From Oceaniglobus indicus (lineage in GTDB: Bacteria; Pseudomonadota; Alphaproteobacteria; Rhodobacterales; Rhodobacteraceae), in the NCBI RefSeq assembly GCF_002751875.1, contig NZ_NMZM01000004.1:62001-126000 (forward strand): a stretch of 64,000 nt of DNA, given 5' to 3'. Position 1 is the stretch's first letter, and every line of letters begins with the position of its first letter. Both the position numbers and the translations under genes were made by a program. Below, in pieces: positions 37,101 to 46,673 of the stretch. The notes under the pieces were generated by a model, which made no database searches, had not been told where the DNA came from, and was given only the letters and a program-made list of their open reading frames with translations.

Positions 37101-37918
37101 GCGTGCGGATCGACGACATCGATGTGGGCGGCGACGCGCCGTTCGTCCTGATTGCCGGGCCATGCCAGATCGAATCGCTGGATCACAGCCTGATGATGGC
37201 CGAGGGCATCGCGCGCGCCTGCGCGGCGACCGGCACGCGGTTCATCTTCAAGGCCAGCTTCGACAAGGCCAACCGCACGTCGCTGAACGCCGAACGGGGC
37301 GTCGGGATCGACGCGGGATTGCGGATTCTGGAAAGGGTGCGAGACGATTTCGGCTGTCCTGTCATCACCGATGTGCATGATGTGGAACAGGTGCGCGCGG
37401 CGGGGAATGTGGTCGACGTCTTGCAGATCCCCGCGTTCCTGTGCCGCCAGACCGACCTGTTGCTGGCCGCCGGGCACACCGGGCGGGCGGTGAACGTGAA
37501 GAAGGGCCAATTCCTGGCCCCGTGGGACATGACGCGCGTGGCGGCCAAGATCGCCTCGACCGGGAACGACCGGATCATGCTGTGCGAACGGGGGGCGTCG
37601 TTTGGATACAATGCGCTCGTCACCGATTTCCGCGCCCTGCCGATCATGGCCGAAACCGGCTATCCAGTGATCTTCGACGCCACCCATTCGGTGCAGCAGC
37701 CGAGCGGGCAGGGCGGTTCGTCGGGCGGACAGCGCGAGTTCGCGCCGGTCCTGGCACGGGCCGCCTGCGCCGTCGGGGTCGCGGGGCTGTTCATCGAAAC
37801 CCACCAAGATCCCGATACCGCGCCCAGCGACGGGCCGAACATGATCCCACTGGACGCGATGCCGGCCCTGATCGCCGAGTTGCGCGCCTTCGACGATCTG
37901 CGCAAGGGCCGCCGCTGA
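37097..37918 (+). CDS. kdsA: 3-deoxy-8-phosphooctulonate synthase (KDO-8-P synthase)
   Basis: A 273-residue class I DAHP-synthase-like TIM barrel that condenses arabinose-5-phosphate with phosphoenolpyruvate. Motifs are [46 protein letters not shown] and [12 protein letters not shown] Cys in IAGPC-like position alone does not settle metal dependence. It is translationally coupled to kdsB, so the two steps of KDO synthesis and activation are made together. Confidence 0.96.
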   Translation: MSVRIDDIDVGGDAPFVLIAGPCQIESLDHSLMMAEGIARACAATGTRFIFKASFDKANRTSLNAERGVGIDAGLRILERVRDDFGCPVITDVHDVEQVRAAGNVVDVLQIPAFLCRQTDLLLAAGHTGRAVNVKKGQFLAPWDMTRVAAKIASTGNDRIMLCERGASFGYNALVTDFRALPIMAETGYPVIFDATHSVQQPSGQGGSSGGQREFAPVLARAACAVGVAGLFIETHQDPDTAPSDGPNMIPLDAMPALIAELRAFDDLRKGRR

Positions 37919-37992
37919 GCCGGCGACCATTCGCCGACGTTAGGGCCAGAAACCGCTGTCGGCGGAAAAACCCGCATTTGAAAGCCCCCTTT

Positions 37993-38027
37993 TTGACATC
38001 TCAAGGAACCCGTGGCAAAGAGGTGTC
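37993..38027 (+). promoter_or_regulatory. Promoter-like element with imperfect dyad upstream of MarR gene
   Basis: A perfect -35 TTGACA (37993-37998) with a 17-base spacer and a poor -10 (CAAAGA, 38016-38021). GACATCTC (37995-38002) and GAGGTGTC (38020-38027) form a dyad with one mismatch around it, as expected of an operator for autoregulation. Confidence 0.4.
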
Positions 38028-38078
38028 AGCGTATGGGGGCGATGCGCGACGTTTTATTACACGTTAAGGGCGAGCGGC

Positions 38079-38600
38079 ATGGGGTATGAGATCGAGGTGG
38101 TCGGTGTTTTGGCCGACGAGCGGGGCGGTGTCGAGGATCTGGAGCGGATCATAAGCCACCGGGTTGCGAGGTTGCATCAGGCGCTGAGCGTCCAGGCGAC
38201 GGCGATCCTGTCGCAGTTCGACATCAGCCTCAGCAATTGGCGGGTGCTGTCAGCGATTTGGGTCGAGGACATCGACTCATCCCGCAAACTGGCGGAAAAG
38301 ACCGGCTACGATCCGGCGCAAATCTCGCGCGCACTGCATAACATGCGCAAATCGGGCCTTCTGGAGTTGTCGAACAACCTGAACGACCGCCGTATCCTGA
38401 TGATCGAGGTCACGCCGGCCGGCCGCAAGGTGCTTGCGGCGATGATCCCGCACATGAAGGCCCGGCATGACGCCTTGCTGAACGCGCTGGATCGCCATGA
38501 ACTCGAGACATTTCTGGCCGTTCTCGACAAGCTGGACGCCATCGCCGAACTTGACCGCAACAAGATTCTGACCCACGCCGGTCTCAAGGCCGTTCGCTGA
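38079..38600 (+). CDS. MarR-family transcriptional regulator
   Basis: A 173-residue winged-helix protein. The DNA-binding part runs from about residue 48 to 120 (LSNWRVLSAIW, DPAQISRALHNMRKSGLLE, NDRRILMIEVTPAGRKV), with helical dimerisation ends. It stands between kdsA and the exopolysaccharide genes, with its own promoter-like dyad upstream. Control of the polysaccharide cluster is possible from position but not shown. Ribosome site AAGGGCGAGCGGC. Confidence 0.85.
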   Translation: MGYEIEVVGVLADERGGVEDLERIISHRVARLHQALSVQATAILSQFDISLSNWRVLSAIWVEDIDSSRKLAEKTGYDPAQISRALHNMRKSGLLELSNNLNDRRILMIEVTPAGRKVLAAMIPHMKARHDALLNALDRHELETFLAVLDKLDAIAELDRNKILTHAGLKAVR

Positions 38601-38910
38601 TCGCGGCGACCGAAGGGGCAGCGCGGGCGATTCGATCCGGGTCTGGCGGCGCGTCGCTGTGCGCGCTGTCGCCTCCTGGCACGTATCGAGTCTGCCAAGG
38701 GTGGTAGGTTTATGCCGTAACACGCTGATATCTAATGAGATTGTAAGATCATCGGCGCGTGGGCGATATTTCGCACACGCAGAAAAATGGTATTGTCGTA
38801 AAAAAGTGAACGGGCGTATAACAAGGCATCGGGGGCTGCTTTCGATTACAGGCAACATTTGGACGATATTGCGGGGGGGTCGCACGGCCGCCCATGAAGA
38901 TATTTTTTTT
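38601..38910 (+). promoter_or_regulatory. Upstream region of the exopolysaccharide cluster
   Basis: A 310-base gap without a gene and more AT-rich than its surroundings. A promoter-like pair is visible: TTGTCG at 38793-38798, an 18-base spacer and TATAAC at 38817-38822, giving a leader of about 85 bases with an oligo-T run just before the gene. No terminator or other named element was found. Confidence 0.45.
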
Positions 38911-40827
38911 ATGTCGATTTTGGGACTGCCAGTCATGGATCGTATCAAGAAGCACCTGATCTCTCTGTCACCCTATCAGAAGCGGATCGTGCTTCTTGGT
39001 GTCGACCTTGCCCTTGTACCGTTGGCCTATCTGTTCACACTTGCCGTTCAGTATGAGAGCGGGCGCACGTTCGCCATCGGTTCGCAAAGCCTGTTGCTTA
39101 TTGCGTTGCTGGTCATCCTGACCGGGGCGATTTCGACGTTCCTGCGCATTCCCCGCATCCGCCTGAAGGATTTCGACCTGTCCTGCATGGGCCGGCTGTC
39201 GCTGTTGTCGCTGTTGGTGGCCTTGTGCAGTGCGGCGTTGCACCAGATTTCGGGCTTGTCGGTGTCCATCGGAACCTATGTCGTTTTCGGCATCGTGTAT
39301 CTGGTGTTTTCAGCCAGCACGCGGGTGATCATGCTGGAGACGCTGAAAGCGATCTATCGGCGGATGAACGCGCGGTGCCGGGTTCTGATCTATGGGGCCG
39401 GTCACACGGGGCGGCAACTGGCGCGTGCGCTGAGTGTCCACGAGACGATCGATCCGGTCGCCTTCGTCGATGACAACACCGCGCTTCAGGGCCTGACGAT
39501 GAGCGGCCTTCCCGTGCTTGCGCCGATCAACATCGCCAACATCGTGCGTCTGAAATCGGTCGATCGCATCCTGTTGGCCATGCCGTCGCTGGCGCATCCC
39601 AAGCGGACGCAGATCGCGTGGCGGCTGGAACAGATGGGGCTTGAGGTCCAGGCCTTGCCCAGCTTTTCACAGCTGATCGGTGAAGAGGAGAACATCGTCG
39701 ACAAACTGGTCCCGGTGCCGCCTTCGCGGTTCCTGGGGCGCAAGCCGTTCGATCGCAGCCTGAACGCCGGGTGCACCCATGTGGCCGGGCGCAACGTCAT
39801 GGTCACGGGCGGTGGCGGCTCCATCGGGTCCGAACTGTGTCGCCAGGTGTTGTGGTGCAAGCCCGCCAAGCTGGTGATCTTCGAAATCAGCGAATACGCG
39901 CTTTACGAAGTCGAGAAGAACCTGCGGCCCCTGGCGGAAAAGGTCGGAACCCAGATCATCTCGGTCCTCGGTTCGGTCACCGAACCGCGGCTTGTCCGCC
40001 GCGTGTTGCAGGAGCACGACATCAAGGTCGTGATGCATGCCGCGGCCTACAAGCACGTTCCGATCGTCGAGGACAATCCGCTGGTCGGTCTTGCCAACAA
40101 CGTCCTGGGCACATGGACCATGGCCCGCGAAGCCCGCGAGGCGGGTGTCGAACGTTTCATCCTGATCTCGTCGGACAAGGCCGTGCGTCCGACCAACGTG
40201 ATGGGCGCCTCCAAGCGGCTGGCCGAACTGGTGGTCCAGGACCTGGCCGCAAGATCCCCCGACACGGTGTTCGCGATGGTGCGGTTCGGCAACGTGCTGG
40301 GATCGTCGGGATCGGTCGTGCCCTTGTTTCAGGAGCAGATCGCGCGCGGCGGGCCCGTGACCGTCACGCACCGGGACGTCACCCGGTTCTTCATGACCAT
40401 CGAAGAGGCGGTCAGCCTGGTCCTGATGGCGGGATCTTTCGCCAAGGGCGGCGAGGTCTTCGTCCTGGACATGGGCAAGTCGCGCCGCATTTGGGACATG
40501 GCGCAAAGCGTGATCCAGCAGGCCGGATATACCGTGCGCGACGAAAACAATCCCGAAGGCGATATCGAGATCCGGGAAGTCGGCTTGCGGCCGGGTGAAA
40601 AGCTGCACGAAGAACTGTTGATCGGCGAAGGGCACGTCACCACCGCCCATGAAAAGATCTTTGCCGCCCACGAGGCCCACCTGTCCGAGATCGAGGTCGC
40701 CTCGGCCATCCGCGCCCTGCGCGAGGCGATGGCTACGGGCAACGAAATGGCCGCGCTGGCCGTCGCCCAACGCTGGGTCGAAGGATACGAGGAATCGCGG
40801 TCGGCCGCGGCGTCCGACAGCGCCTGA
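38911..40827 (+). CDS. CapD/FlaA1-type UDP-sugar 4,6-dehydratase, membrane-anchored
   Basis: A 638-residue protein (a second possible start is 38935). Four N-terminal hydrophobic helices (about residues 25-135) precede a CoA-binding-like/Rossmann part (LIYGAGHTGRQLARAL) and the extended SDR dehydratase domain with VTGGGGSIGSELCRQ. Then come AAYKHVPIVEDNP and ISSDKAVRPTNVMGASKR, the atypical SDR active site of UDP-GlcNAc 4,6-dehydratases. It would make a UDP-4-keto-6-deoxy sugar for the exopolysaccharide or O-antigen. It opens the cluster and follows a 310-base regulatory gap. Confidence 0.9.
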   Translation: MSILGLPVMDRIKKHLISLSPYQKRIVLLGVDLALVPLAYLFTLAVQYESGRTFAIGSQSLLLIALLVILTGAISTFLRIPRIRLKDFDLSCMGRLSLLSLLVALCSAALHQISGLSVSIGTYVVFGIVYLVFSASTRVIMLETLKAIYRRMNARCRVLIYGAGHTGRQLARALSVHETIDPVAFVDDNTALQGLTMSGLPVLAPINIANIVRLKSVDRILLAMPSLAHPKRTQIAWRLEQMGLEVQALPSFSQLIGEEENIVDKLVPVPPSRFLGRKPFDRSLNAGCTHVAGRNVMVTGGGGSIGSELCRQVLWCKPAKLVIFEISEYALYEVEKNLRPLAEKVGTQIISVLGSVTEPRLVRRVLQEHDIKVVMHAAAYKHVPIVEDNPLVGLANNVLGTWTMAREAREAGVERFILISSDKAVRPTNVMGASKRLAELVVQDLAARSPDTVFAMVRFGNVLGSSGSVVPLFQEQIARGGPVTVTHRDVTRFFMTIEEAVSLVLMAGSFAKGGEVFVLDMGKSRRIWDMAQSVIQQAGYTVRDENNPEGDIEIREVGLRPGEKLHEELLIGEGHVTTAHEKIFAAHEAHLSEIEVASAIRALREAMATGNEMAALAVAQRWVEGYEESRSAAASDSA

Positions 40828-40998
40828 CATCCCGGCATCGCGCGTCCTTGCCGTTGGAATAAAGGCACATCCTTGCGCGCGCATCGGCTGCCGCGCGAAA
40901 TCCCTATCCTACCGATTGCAGCACCACCCCATGAGGCGTTACAATACCGCCGATTGTCGGACTGCGTCGATGCATCCGTCTGAGCCAGGAAATCGCCC

Positions 40999-43167
40999 GT
41001 GACGCAACGTTCGACATCTTCGCGCCGTGCAATTGTCGCCGGAACGCTTGGGGCGACCCTGTCGCTGGTGGGGTGGAATGTTGTCCAAGCCCAGAACGAC
41101 GCGGGCTTCGCCGACCGGCCGGGGTTGAACTTCTACGGCGTAACCGGCCTGATCGACACTCCCAGTGCCATCAGCCAGCCGGACGGGCAGCTTTCGGTGA
41201 CTGTATCGTCCTTTGGCGGCGTCACGCGATCGACGCTGTCGTTCCAGATGCTGCCCCGGGTCGAAGGCAGCTTTCGGTATTCACGCTTCGGCGGACTGAA
41301 CTACGTCGGGTTCGAGGATTACTACGACCGCAGCTTCGACATCTCGCTGCGGGTGCTGGACGAAAGCAGGTATCTTCCCGCCGTCAAGATCGGCCTTCAG
41401 GATTTTGTCGGCACCGGACTGCTGTCGGGCGAATATGTCGTTGCGACCAAGACCCTGTCACCGAAGCTTCGGGTCTCGGGCGGCCTGGGATGGGGGCGTC
41501 TGGGATCCTACAACGACATCGGCTCGCCGTTTGGCGACCGGCCGTTCTTCTTCATCGGAACGGGCGGCAAACCGAACTATGACCAGTGGTTTCGCGGTCC
41601 CGCGGCGCCGTTTGCCGGCGTTGAATACAAGGTGAACGACAACCTGACCCTGATGGCCGAATATTCATCGGACGCCTATACCATCGAAACCGGCCGGGAT
41701 CCGGCCGGGCGCGGCACCGCCATCCTCGAACGCAAGTCGCCCCTGAACTTCGGGTTCGATTATCGTTACAGCGATGCCCTGACCGTGGGCGGGTACTACA
41801 TGTATGGCTCGGAACTGGGCGTGAACGTCAACCTGTCGTTCAACCCCTACAACCCCGCCATCAACGGCAGTCGCGCCGCCGCGCCGCAGCCGGTCATCGC
41901 CCGCCCGTCGCGCGGGTCCGACCCCGACGCCTTCGGCACGCAATGGACCCGGTCGCCCAAGGCCACGAAGAACCTGTTGACGGTCACGCAATCCCTGCTG
42001 GAACCCGAGGGGATAACGATCGAATCCATGGCCGTCGATGAGGACAGCGTCGATATAAGGGTGCGCAACAGCCGTTACGATGCGTCGGCCCAGTTTGTCG
42101 GCCGGGTCATGCGGGCGCTGACCGCAGCCATGCCGGCATCGGTCGAAACCTTCCGCATCGTGCCGGTCGTGGATGGCTTGCCCGCCTCGGCGGTGACCCT
42201 GCGCCGGTCCGATGTCGAGGCGCTGGAAAGCGCGCCGAACGGATCGAACCGCCTGCTGGCGGTCGCCGGGTTTTCCGACGCCGGGCAACGCCCCGCCGGG
42301 TCGGTCATCAACACGGAATTCGTGCCGCGCTTCCAGTGGTCGTTGGGCCCCTATACGCGGTTCAGCTATTTCGATCCGTCCGAACCTGTCCGCTACGAAT
42401 TCGGCGCCGAACTCAAGGCGTCCTATGAACCGACGCCGGGGCTGATCTTTTCGGGCGCGGTGCGCAAGCAGGCGGTGGGCAACATCGGCGATGCCACCCG
42501 CACGGCCAATTCGCGCCTGCCCGGGGTGCGGACCGAGGGCGTGGCCTATGCCCGCGAAGGCGATCCGTCGATCGAGAACCTTCAGGCGGCATATTACTTC
42601 AAGCCCGGCCATGACCTGTATGGACGTGTTTCGCTGGGCTATCTCGAACGGATGTTCGGCGGGGTATCGGGTGAACTGCTGTGGAAGCCGGTCAGCAGCC
42701 GCTTCGCCCTTGGGGCCGAGCTGAACTACGTCCGCCAGCGCGATTTCGACCTGATGTTCGGGTTTCGTGACTATGACGTCGTGACCGGCCATATGTCGGC
42801 CTATTACTCGTTCGAAAACGGCTATCACGCGCAGGTCGATGTGGGCCGCTATCTGGCCGGCGATTACGGTGCGACGCTGTATCTCGACCGCGAATTCCGC
42901 AACGGCTGGAAGGTCGGGGCCTTCGCCACGCTGACCGATGTCTCGTCCGAAGACTTTGGCGAGGGGTCGTTCGACAAGGGGATCCGCCTGGAAATTCCCG
43001 TGTCCTGGTTCCTTGGCACGCCCGATACCTACACCCTCGGCACGACGATCCGACCCGTCACGCGGGACGGCGGCGCGAAGCTGAACGTGGGTGGTCGGCT
43101 TTATGAAAAGGTGCGCGGCTATCACCGCCCCGCGATGGAAGACCAGTGGGGGCGCGTGTGGCGATGA
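40999..43167 (+). CDS. YjbH-family outer-membrane exopolysaccharide protein
   Basis: A 722-residue secreted protein with a signal peptide (hydrophobic about residues 12-30, cleavage near VQAQ). It starts GLIDTPSA shortly after, a hallmark of YjbH/GfcD proteins, and consists of repeated amphipathic strands (RFSYFDP, YGRVSLGYLERMFGG), as in outer-membrane beta barrels. The family acts with YjbF in exopolysaccharide export. The start is GTG at 40999 (AGGA upstream). Its stop overlaps the yjbF-like ATG by ATGA. Confidence 0.88.
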   Translation: MTQRSTSSRRAIVAGTLGATLSLVGWNVVQAQNDAGFADRPGLNFYGVTGLIDTPSAISQPDGQLSVTVSSFGGVTRSTLSFQMLPRVEGSFRYSRFGGLNYVGFEDYYDRSFDISLRVLDESRYLPAVKIGLQDFVGTGLLSGEYVVATKTLSPKLRVSGGLGWGRLGSYNDIGSPFGDRPFFFIGTGGKPNYDQWFRGPAAPFAGVEYKVNDNLTLMAEYSSDAYTIETGRDPAGRGTAILERKSPLNFGFDYRYSDALTVGGYYMYGSELGVNVNLSFNPYNPAINGSRAAAPQPVIARPSRGSDPDAFGTQWTRSPKATKNLLTVTQSLLEPEGITIESMAVDEDSVDIRVRNSRYDASAQFVGRVMRALTAAMPASVETFRIVPVVDGLPASAVTLRRSDVEALESAPNGSNRLLAVAGFSDAGQRPAGSVINTEFVPRFQWSLGPYTRFSYFDPSEPVRYEFGAELKASYEPTPGLIFSGAVRKQAVGNIGDATRTANSRLPGVRTEGVAYAREGDPSIENLQAAYYFKPGHDLYGRVSLGYLERMFGGVSGELLWKPVSSRFALGAELNYVRQRDFDLMFGFRDYDVVTGHMSAYYSFENGYHAQVDVGRYLAGDYGATLYLDREFRNGWKVGAFATLTDVSSEDFGEGSFDKGIRLEIPVSWFLGTPDTYTLGTTIRPVTRDGGAKLNVGGRLYEKVRGYHRPAMEDQWGRVWR

Positions 43168-43907
43168 AAACCGGGTTTGGCGTGGGGCGGAAAGCCGGCA
43201 GGCGGGTTGCGCCGCTGATGATGGCCGCCGCGGCCCTGCTTGCGGGATGCACCGGCGGAAGCGACAGCGGCGGCAACGACGTGACCGACCTGGGGCGGGC
43301 GGCGATCGGATCCATCGCGGCCAGCCGGGCCGCCAAGACCGGCGGTGTGACGGCCACCGATGCCGAGTTGCGGTCTTTCGGCAGGCCTCTTCTGGTCCTG
43401 ACGGATCTGGGCACGAAGAGCGACGCGGTGATCGGCATCGTGTCCGACCGCAATGGCAACGTGATCTGGCGCTCGGCCGACGGCATCACGCTGACCTTGC
43501 GCGAGGGGGTGGTCGTGGCGACCCGTGGCTATGGGGATGACCTGATGTCGGCCGAGGTGCCGGATGTGCGCCGCGACCGCGGATCGGTGGTGCGTGATCA
43601 CTATTATCTCGGCGGCAATGAACTGATCCAGCGGGCGCGCTATTTCTGCACCCTGGCCGACGCAGGGCAGAACCGCGTGGTTGTCACCGGTGTCGCCAGC
43701 TCGGCACGCCTGGTGGTGGAAACCTGCGCCGGCGAAGATGCCGCCTTCGAGAACCGGTATTGGATCGAGGCTGACGGCACGATCCGGAAGTCCGTTCAGT
43801 GGATCAATCCCGAACGCGGCGCTTTCCAGATCGAAACAGTGCCCCAGGGGCGCCGCGCGAATGTACCGGCGGCCACGCCGGTGGCGGGTGTCACGATTTC
43901 GGAATAA
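43164..43907 (+). CDS. YjbF-family lipoprotein
   Basis: A 247-residue lipoprotein: lipobox LLAGC at about residues 25-29, then a YjbF/GfcB-like domain (FGRPLLVLTDLGTKSDAVIG, DHYYLGGNELIQRARYFC, ENRYWIEADGTIRKSVQWI). It is coupled to the YjbH gene by ATGA overlap (43164-43167), in keeping with joint function in polysaccharide secretion. Its end overlaps the end of the convergent sugar transferase gene by 17 bases (43891-43907). Confidence 0.88.
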   Translation: MKTGFGVGRKAGRRVAPLMMAAAALLAGCTGGSDSGGNDVTDLGRAAIGSIAASRAAKTGGVTATDAELRSFGRPLLVLTDLGTKSDAVIGIVSDRNGNVIWRSADGITLTLREGVVVATRGYGDDLMSAEVPDVRRDRGSVVRDHYYLGGNELIQRARYFCTLADAGQNRVVVTGVASSARLVVETCAGEDAAFENRYWIEADGTIRKSVQWINPERGAFQIETVPQGRRANVPAATPVAGVTISE

Positions 43908-44505
43908 GCCGGCTGAAGGTCTGGCCGATCAGCTTGAGATCGTAGCACATCGATTGATTTCTCTGGTAAATCAAGTCGATGGCGGCCTTGCGCGGCACGC
44001 AGCGCCGGGCATAGACCGCGTCGGTTTCAGCGGCGCTGGTGCAGTTGGCCAACAGACGTTCTTCGTGACGGTGAAACCGAAGCGTGGCAAGCCCGGTCAC
44101 CCCCGGGGGTGATTTCAGAACGTCACCATAGATGTCGGGAAAGCGTTCGACATATTCGCGCAACGGCGGGCGGGGGCCGACAAAGCTCATGTCGCCGCGC
44201 AGGATGTTCCAGATCTGCGGAAGCTCGTCCAGGCGGGTGCGGCGCAGCAGGCGGCCGATCCGCGTGATTCGCGCCGTCTTGTCGCCGCCCGAGACGCCCG
44301 TCTCGGCGCCGGTGTTGACGCGCATGGTGCGCAGCTTCCAAAGGGTGAAGGCCTGTGTCGGCGTCGACATACGCTCCGAGCCGTAAAACAGCGGTCTGTG
44401 CCCGGCCAGCATCAGCAGCACGACAAGCACAACGAACAGCGGTCCGAGCAGAACGATCAACAGGGCGGCCAACGCAAGGTCGAAAATGCGTTTGCGTCGT
44501 GTCAT
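43891..44505 (-). CDS. Undecaprenyl-phosphate sugar phosphotransferase
   Basis: A 204-residue bacterial sugar transferase of the short, one-membrane-helix type. The N-terminal helix (about 8-34) is followed by FTLWKLRTM, TRLDELPQIWNILRGDMSFVGPRP and PGVTGLATL, the conserved catalytic blocks. It would load the first sugar phosphate onto undecaprenyl phosphate to start the repeat unit. Translationally coupled to the upstream epimerase by ATGA overlap (44502-44505). The sugar is unknown; the CapD-type product is a reasonable guess. Confidence 0.9.
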   Translation of the reverse strand: MTRRKRIFDLALAALLIVLLGPLFVVLVVLLMLAGHRPLFYGSERMSTPTQAFTLWKLRTMRVNTGAETGVSGGDKTARITRIGRLLRRTRLDELPQIWNILRGDMSFVGPRPPLREYVERFPDIYGDVLKSPPGVTGLATLRFHRHEERLLANCTSAAETDAVYARRCVPRKAAIDLIYQRNQSMCYDLKLIGQTFSRLIPKS

Positions 44506-45353
44506 GTCGGATCCCCGGCTTGTGATGTGTCGGCCTCGCTTACCAGCGTTCTCGCGGCGCCGCCATCCATGTCGATGTCCGCACAAAGCGTCGCCAGAAG
44601 GCGGGTATCCAGATGCACATGTTGCAGCGCGCCGGGCGGCGCGTCGACCCAGTCGAACGGCGTTCCCAGCGCGGTGAGGATGTCGGACATGGCCGCGGGC
44701 GGGGACGCGGCCACGTTCAAAACTGCCGGTATCGGATCACGCGCGGCGGCGCGGTTGCACAGCGCATGCAGACAGCGCGCCAGGGTCAGGGGCCCGATAA
44801 AGCTGCGGCTGGGGCCGCGCCCGTCCGCGAAGCGGTGCAGCGATATGGGCGCCCCCGCCGCCGCGCACGCCGCATCGAAGGGTTGGCCGGCACCGGCGAC
44901 ATTCGCCAGCCGCAGGATGGTGACCTTGGGGCCGTCCGTGGCGCCAGCCGCGTCCAGCACGGCCTGTTCCATGGCCAGTTTCGCCGCCCCATAGGCGTTC
45001 ACCGGGTGCGGTGCGCGGGATTCGGCGGCCGGTTCGGGCCCGGTATCGCCGTACACGGCCGAGGACGACATCACGAAATAGTGTCGCGCACCCCAGGCCC
45101 GCGCCGCGGCCAGCCCCGCAAGTGCCAGATCGGTGTTGCGCGCCAGCGGCGCGTCCGGGCCCGGCGTGACGCCGGCAAAGTTCACGACGACCGATGCCGC
45201 CTGCGCCGGTGGTGGCGGGTCTTCCATGTTCCAGACGGTGTCGATGCCGGGTCCGGGACGTCGCGCAAACGTCAGCGGGCGGCGTCCGGGCCAGCGAAAA
45301 ACCGCCAATCGGGCCACCCGGGCCTGTCCGCCCAGAAAAACCGGCTCATCCAT
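44502..45353 (-). CDS. NAD-dependent epimerase/dehydratase-like protein with degenerate nucleotide motif
   Basis: A 283-residue extended-SDR relative. The active-site part is intact (VMSSSAVYGDTG, then NAYGAAKLAMEQ with Tyr and Lys). The N-terminal dinucleotide motif is degenerate: VFLGGQARVARLAVF has Gly-x-x-Ala-x-x-Ala in place of GxxGxxG, and the first strand region is short. It may bind NAD in an altered way or have lost activity. The start at 45353 is chosen because upstream sequence is not SDR-like. It heads a two-gene unit with the sugar transferase, divergent from the Wza-like gene. Confidence 0.75.
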   Translation of the reverse strand: MDEPVFLGGQARVARLAVFRWPGRRPLTFARRPGPGIDTVWNMEDPPPPAQAASVVVNFAGVTPGPDAPLARNTDLALAGLAAARAWGARHYFVMSSSAVYGDTGPEPAAESRAPHPVNAYGAAKLAMEQAVLDAAGATDGPKVTILRLANVAGAGQPFDAACAAAGAPISLHRFADGRGPSRSFIGPLTLARCLHALCNRAAARDPIPAVLNVAASPPAAMSDILTALGTPFDWVDAPPGALQHVHLDTRLLATLCADIDMDGGAARTLVSEADTSQAGDPT

Positions 45354-45468
45354 CTCAATATTCCTGTCACCTGCTGCGCTCGTGATGTAACCAGTTTTCC
45401 AAGGCCGGGGAACCGGTTGCAGACTGCCAGATCCGGTTGACGACGCCGGATTGCCTCGGGGAGATATC

Positions 45469-46593
45469 ATGCCGGTTATGAAAACGGGATTCGTTTTGTC
45501 GTTGGGTCTGACCCTTGCGCTGTCCGCCTGCGGGGGATTGCCGCAAGGTTCGGCGTTGCGTTCCGAAATCACGTCGAAGTCCGACACCGATCCGGCGGGC
45601 TTTGCCTTCTACACCGTCAATCGGTCGCTTCTACCGACGCTCCAGGCCTGGCCCGACGTCAACCCCGAGTATTCCCACGGCTGGCCGCGCGCCTCGAAGG
45701 GATCGAGCGGCCAGCTGATTCAGGCCGGCGATACCGTCAACATCCAGATCTGGGACAACCAGGACAATTCGCTTCTGCTGTCCAGCGGTGATCGGGTCGC
45801 ATCGCTTGGCGCGATGAAGGTATCGCCGTCGGGGCGGGTCTTCATTCCCTATGTCGGCGACATCCGCATCGCAGGAATGTCACCGGACCGCGCGCGCGAG
45901 GCGATCCAGGGGCAGCTTGGGCCGATTTCACCATCGGCGCAGGTTCAGTTGTCGCTGGAGGCGGGACGCCAGAACACGGTTGATCTGGTGGCCGGCGTCA
46001 GCAATCCGGGCAGCTTCCCCTTGCCGGATCGCAATTTTTCGGTGTTGTCGCTGATCTCGCAAGGCGGGGGTATTCCGCCGACGTTGCGCAACCCGCGGGT
46101 GCGTCTGCAGCGGGGGTCGCAAACCTATCTGACCACGGTCGAGCGGCTTTACGAGAATCCCGGCCTTGATGCCGTCTTGACCGGCGGCGACAAGGTGATC
46201 GTCGAAGAGGACGATCGGTTCTTCATGTCTCTTGGCGCGTCCGGCAAGGAGGAAATCGTCTATTTCAATCGCGATCGCATTACCGCGCTCGAGGCGATTT
46301 CCATGATCGGTGGTCTGGCCGACAGCCGGGCCGATGCGCAGGGTGTTCTGGTCCTGCGGGAATATCCGCGGGCTGCCCTTGCGGCGGGGCAGCTTGGCCC
46401 GCGCGAGGAACGGGTGGTTTTTGCCATCGACATGACAACGACTGACGGTCTGTTCAGTGCGCGCAACATGGAAATTCAGCCGGGCGATGTCGTTCTTGCG
46501 ACCGAAAGCCCGGTGGTGCGTGTGCGCACCGTGCTGGCCCTGATCGGTGCCGGTTTCGGGCTTCTCAACGTGGCTGAAAACCTGTCCGAGTAA
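45469..46593 (+). CDS. Wza-like polysaccharide export lipoprotein
   Basis: A 374-residue outer-membrane lipoprotein: lipobox LALSAC near residue 20, polysaccharide export domain (GDTVNIQIWDNQDN, VSPSGRVFIPYVGDI), two SLBB domains (DLVAGVSNPGSFPLPDRNFSVL; GKEEIVYFNRDRITALEAI) and a hydrophobic C-terminal helix (RVRTVLALIGAGFGLLNVAEN) like the Wza pore helix. It would form the outer-membrane channel for the polymer. ATG at 45469 follows GGGGAGATATC. No Wzc-type kinase or polymerase is in the window. Confidence 0.92.
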   Translation: MPVMKTGFVLSLGLTLALSACGGLPQGSALRSEITSKSDTDPAGFAFYTVNRSLLPTLQAWPDVNPEYSHGWPRASKGSSGQLIQAGDTVNIQIWDNQDNSLLLSSGDRVASLGAMKVSPSGRVFIPYVGDIRIAGMSPDRAREAIQGQLGPISPSAQVQLSLEAGRQNTVDLVAGVSNPGSFPLPDRNFSVLSLISQGGGIPPTLRNPRVRLQRGSQTYLTTVERLYENPGLDAVLTGGDKVIVEEDDRFFMSLGASGKEEIVYFNRDRITALEAISMIGGLADSRADAQGVLVLREYPRAALAAGQLGPREERVVFAIDMTTTDGLFSARNMEIQPGDVVLATESPVVRVRTVLALIGAGFGLLNVAENLSE

Positions 46594-46601
46594 TTTTTAT
46601 C

Positions 46602-46630
46602 GGAGCATCGTGATCCCCTCGCGATGCTCC
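46602..46630 (+). repeat. Inverted repeat after the Wza-like gene
   Basis: GGAGCATCG (46602-46610) and CGATGCTCC (46622-46630) are perfectly complementary with an 11-base loop, nine bases after the stop. No T-run follows, so it may be a weak terminator or an RNA-stabilising stem. Confidence 0.5.
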
Positions 46631-46673
46631 GTTCACGGCCATGCTGCGCGTGAAACGTTGCTAAGGCCAAGCC

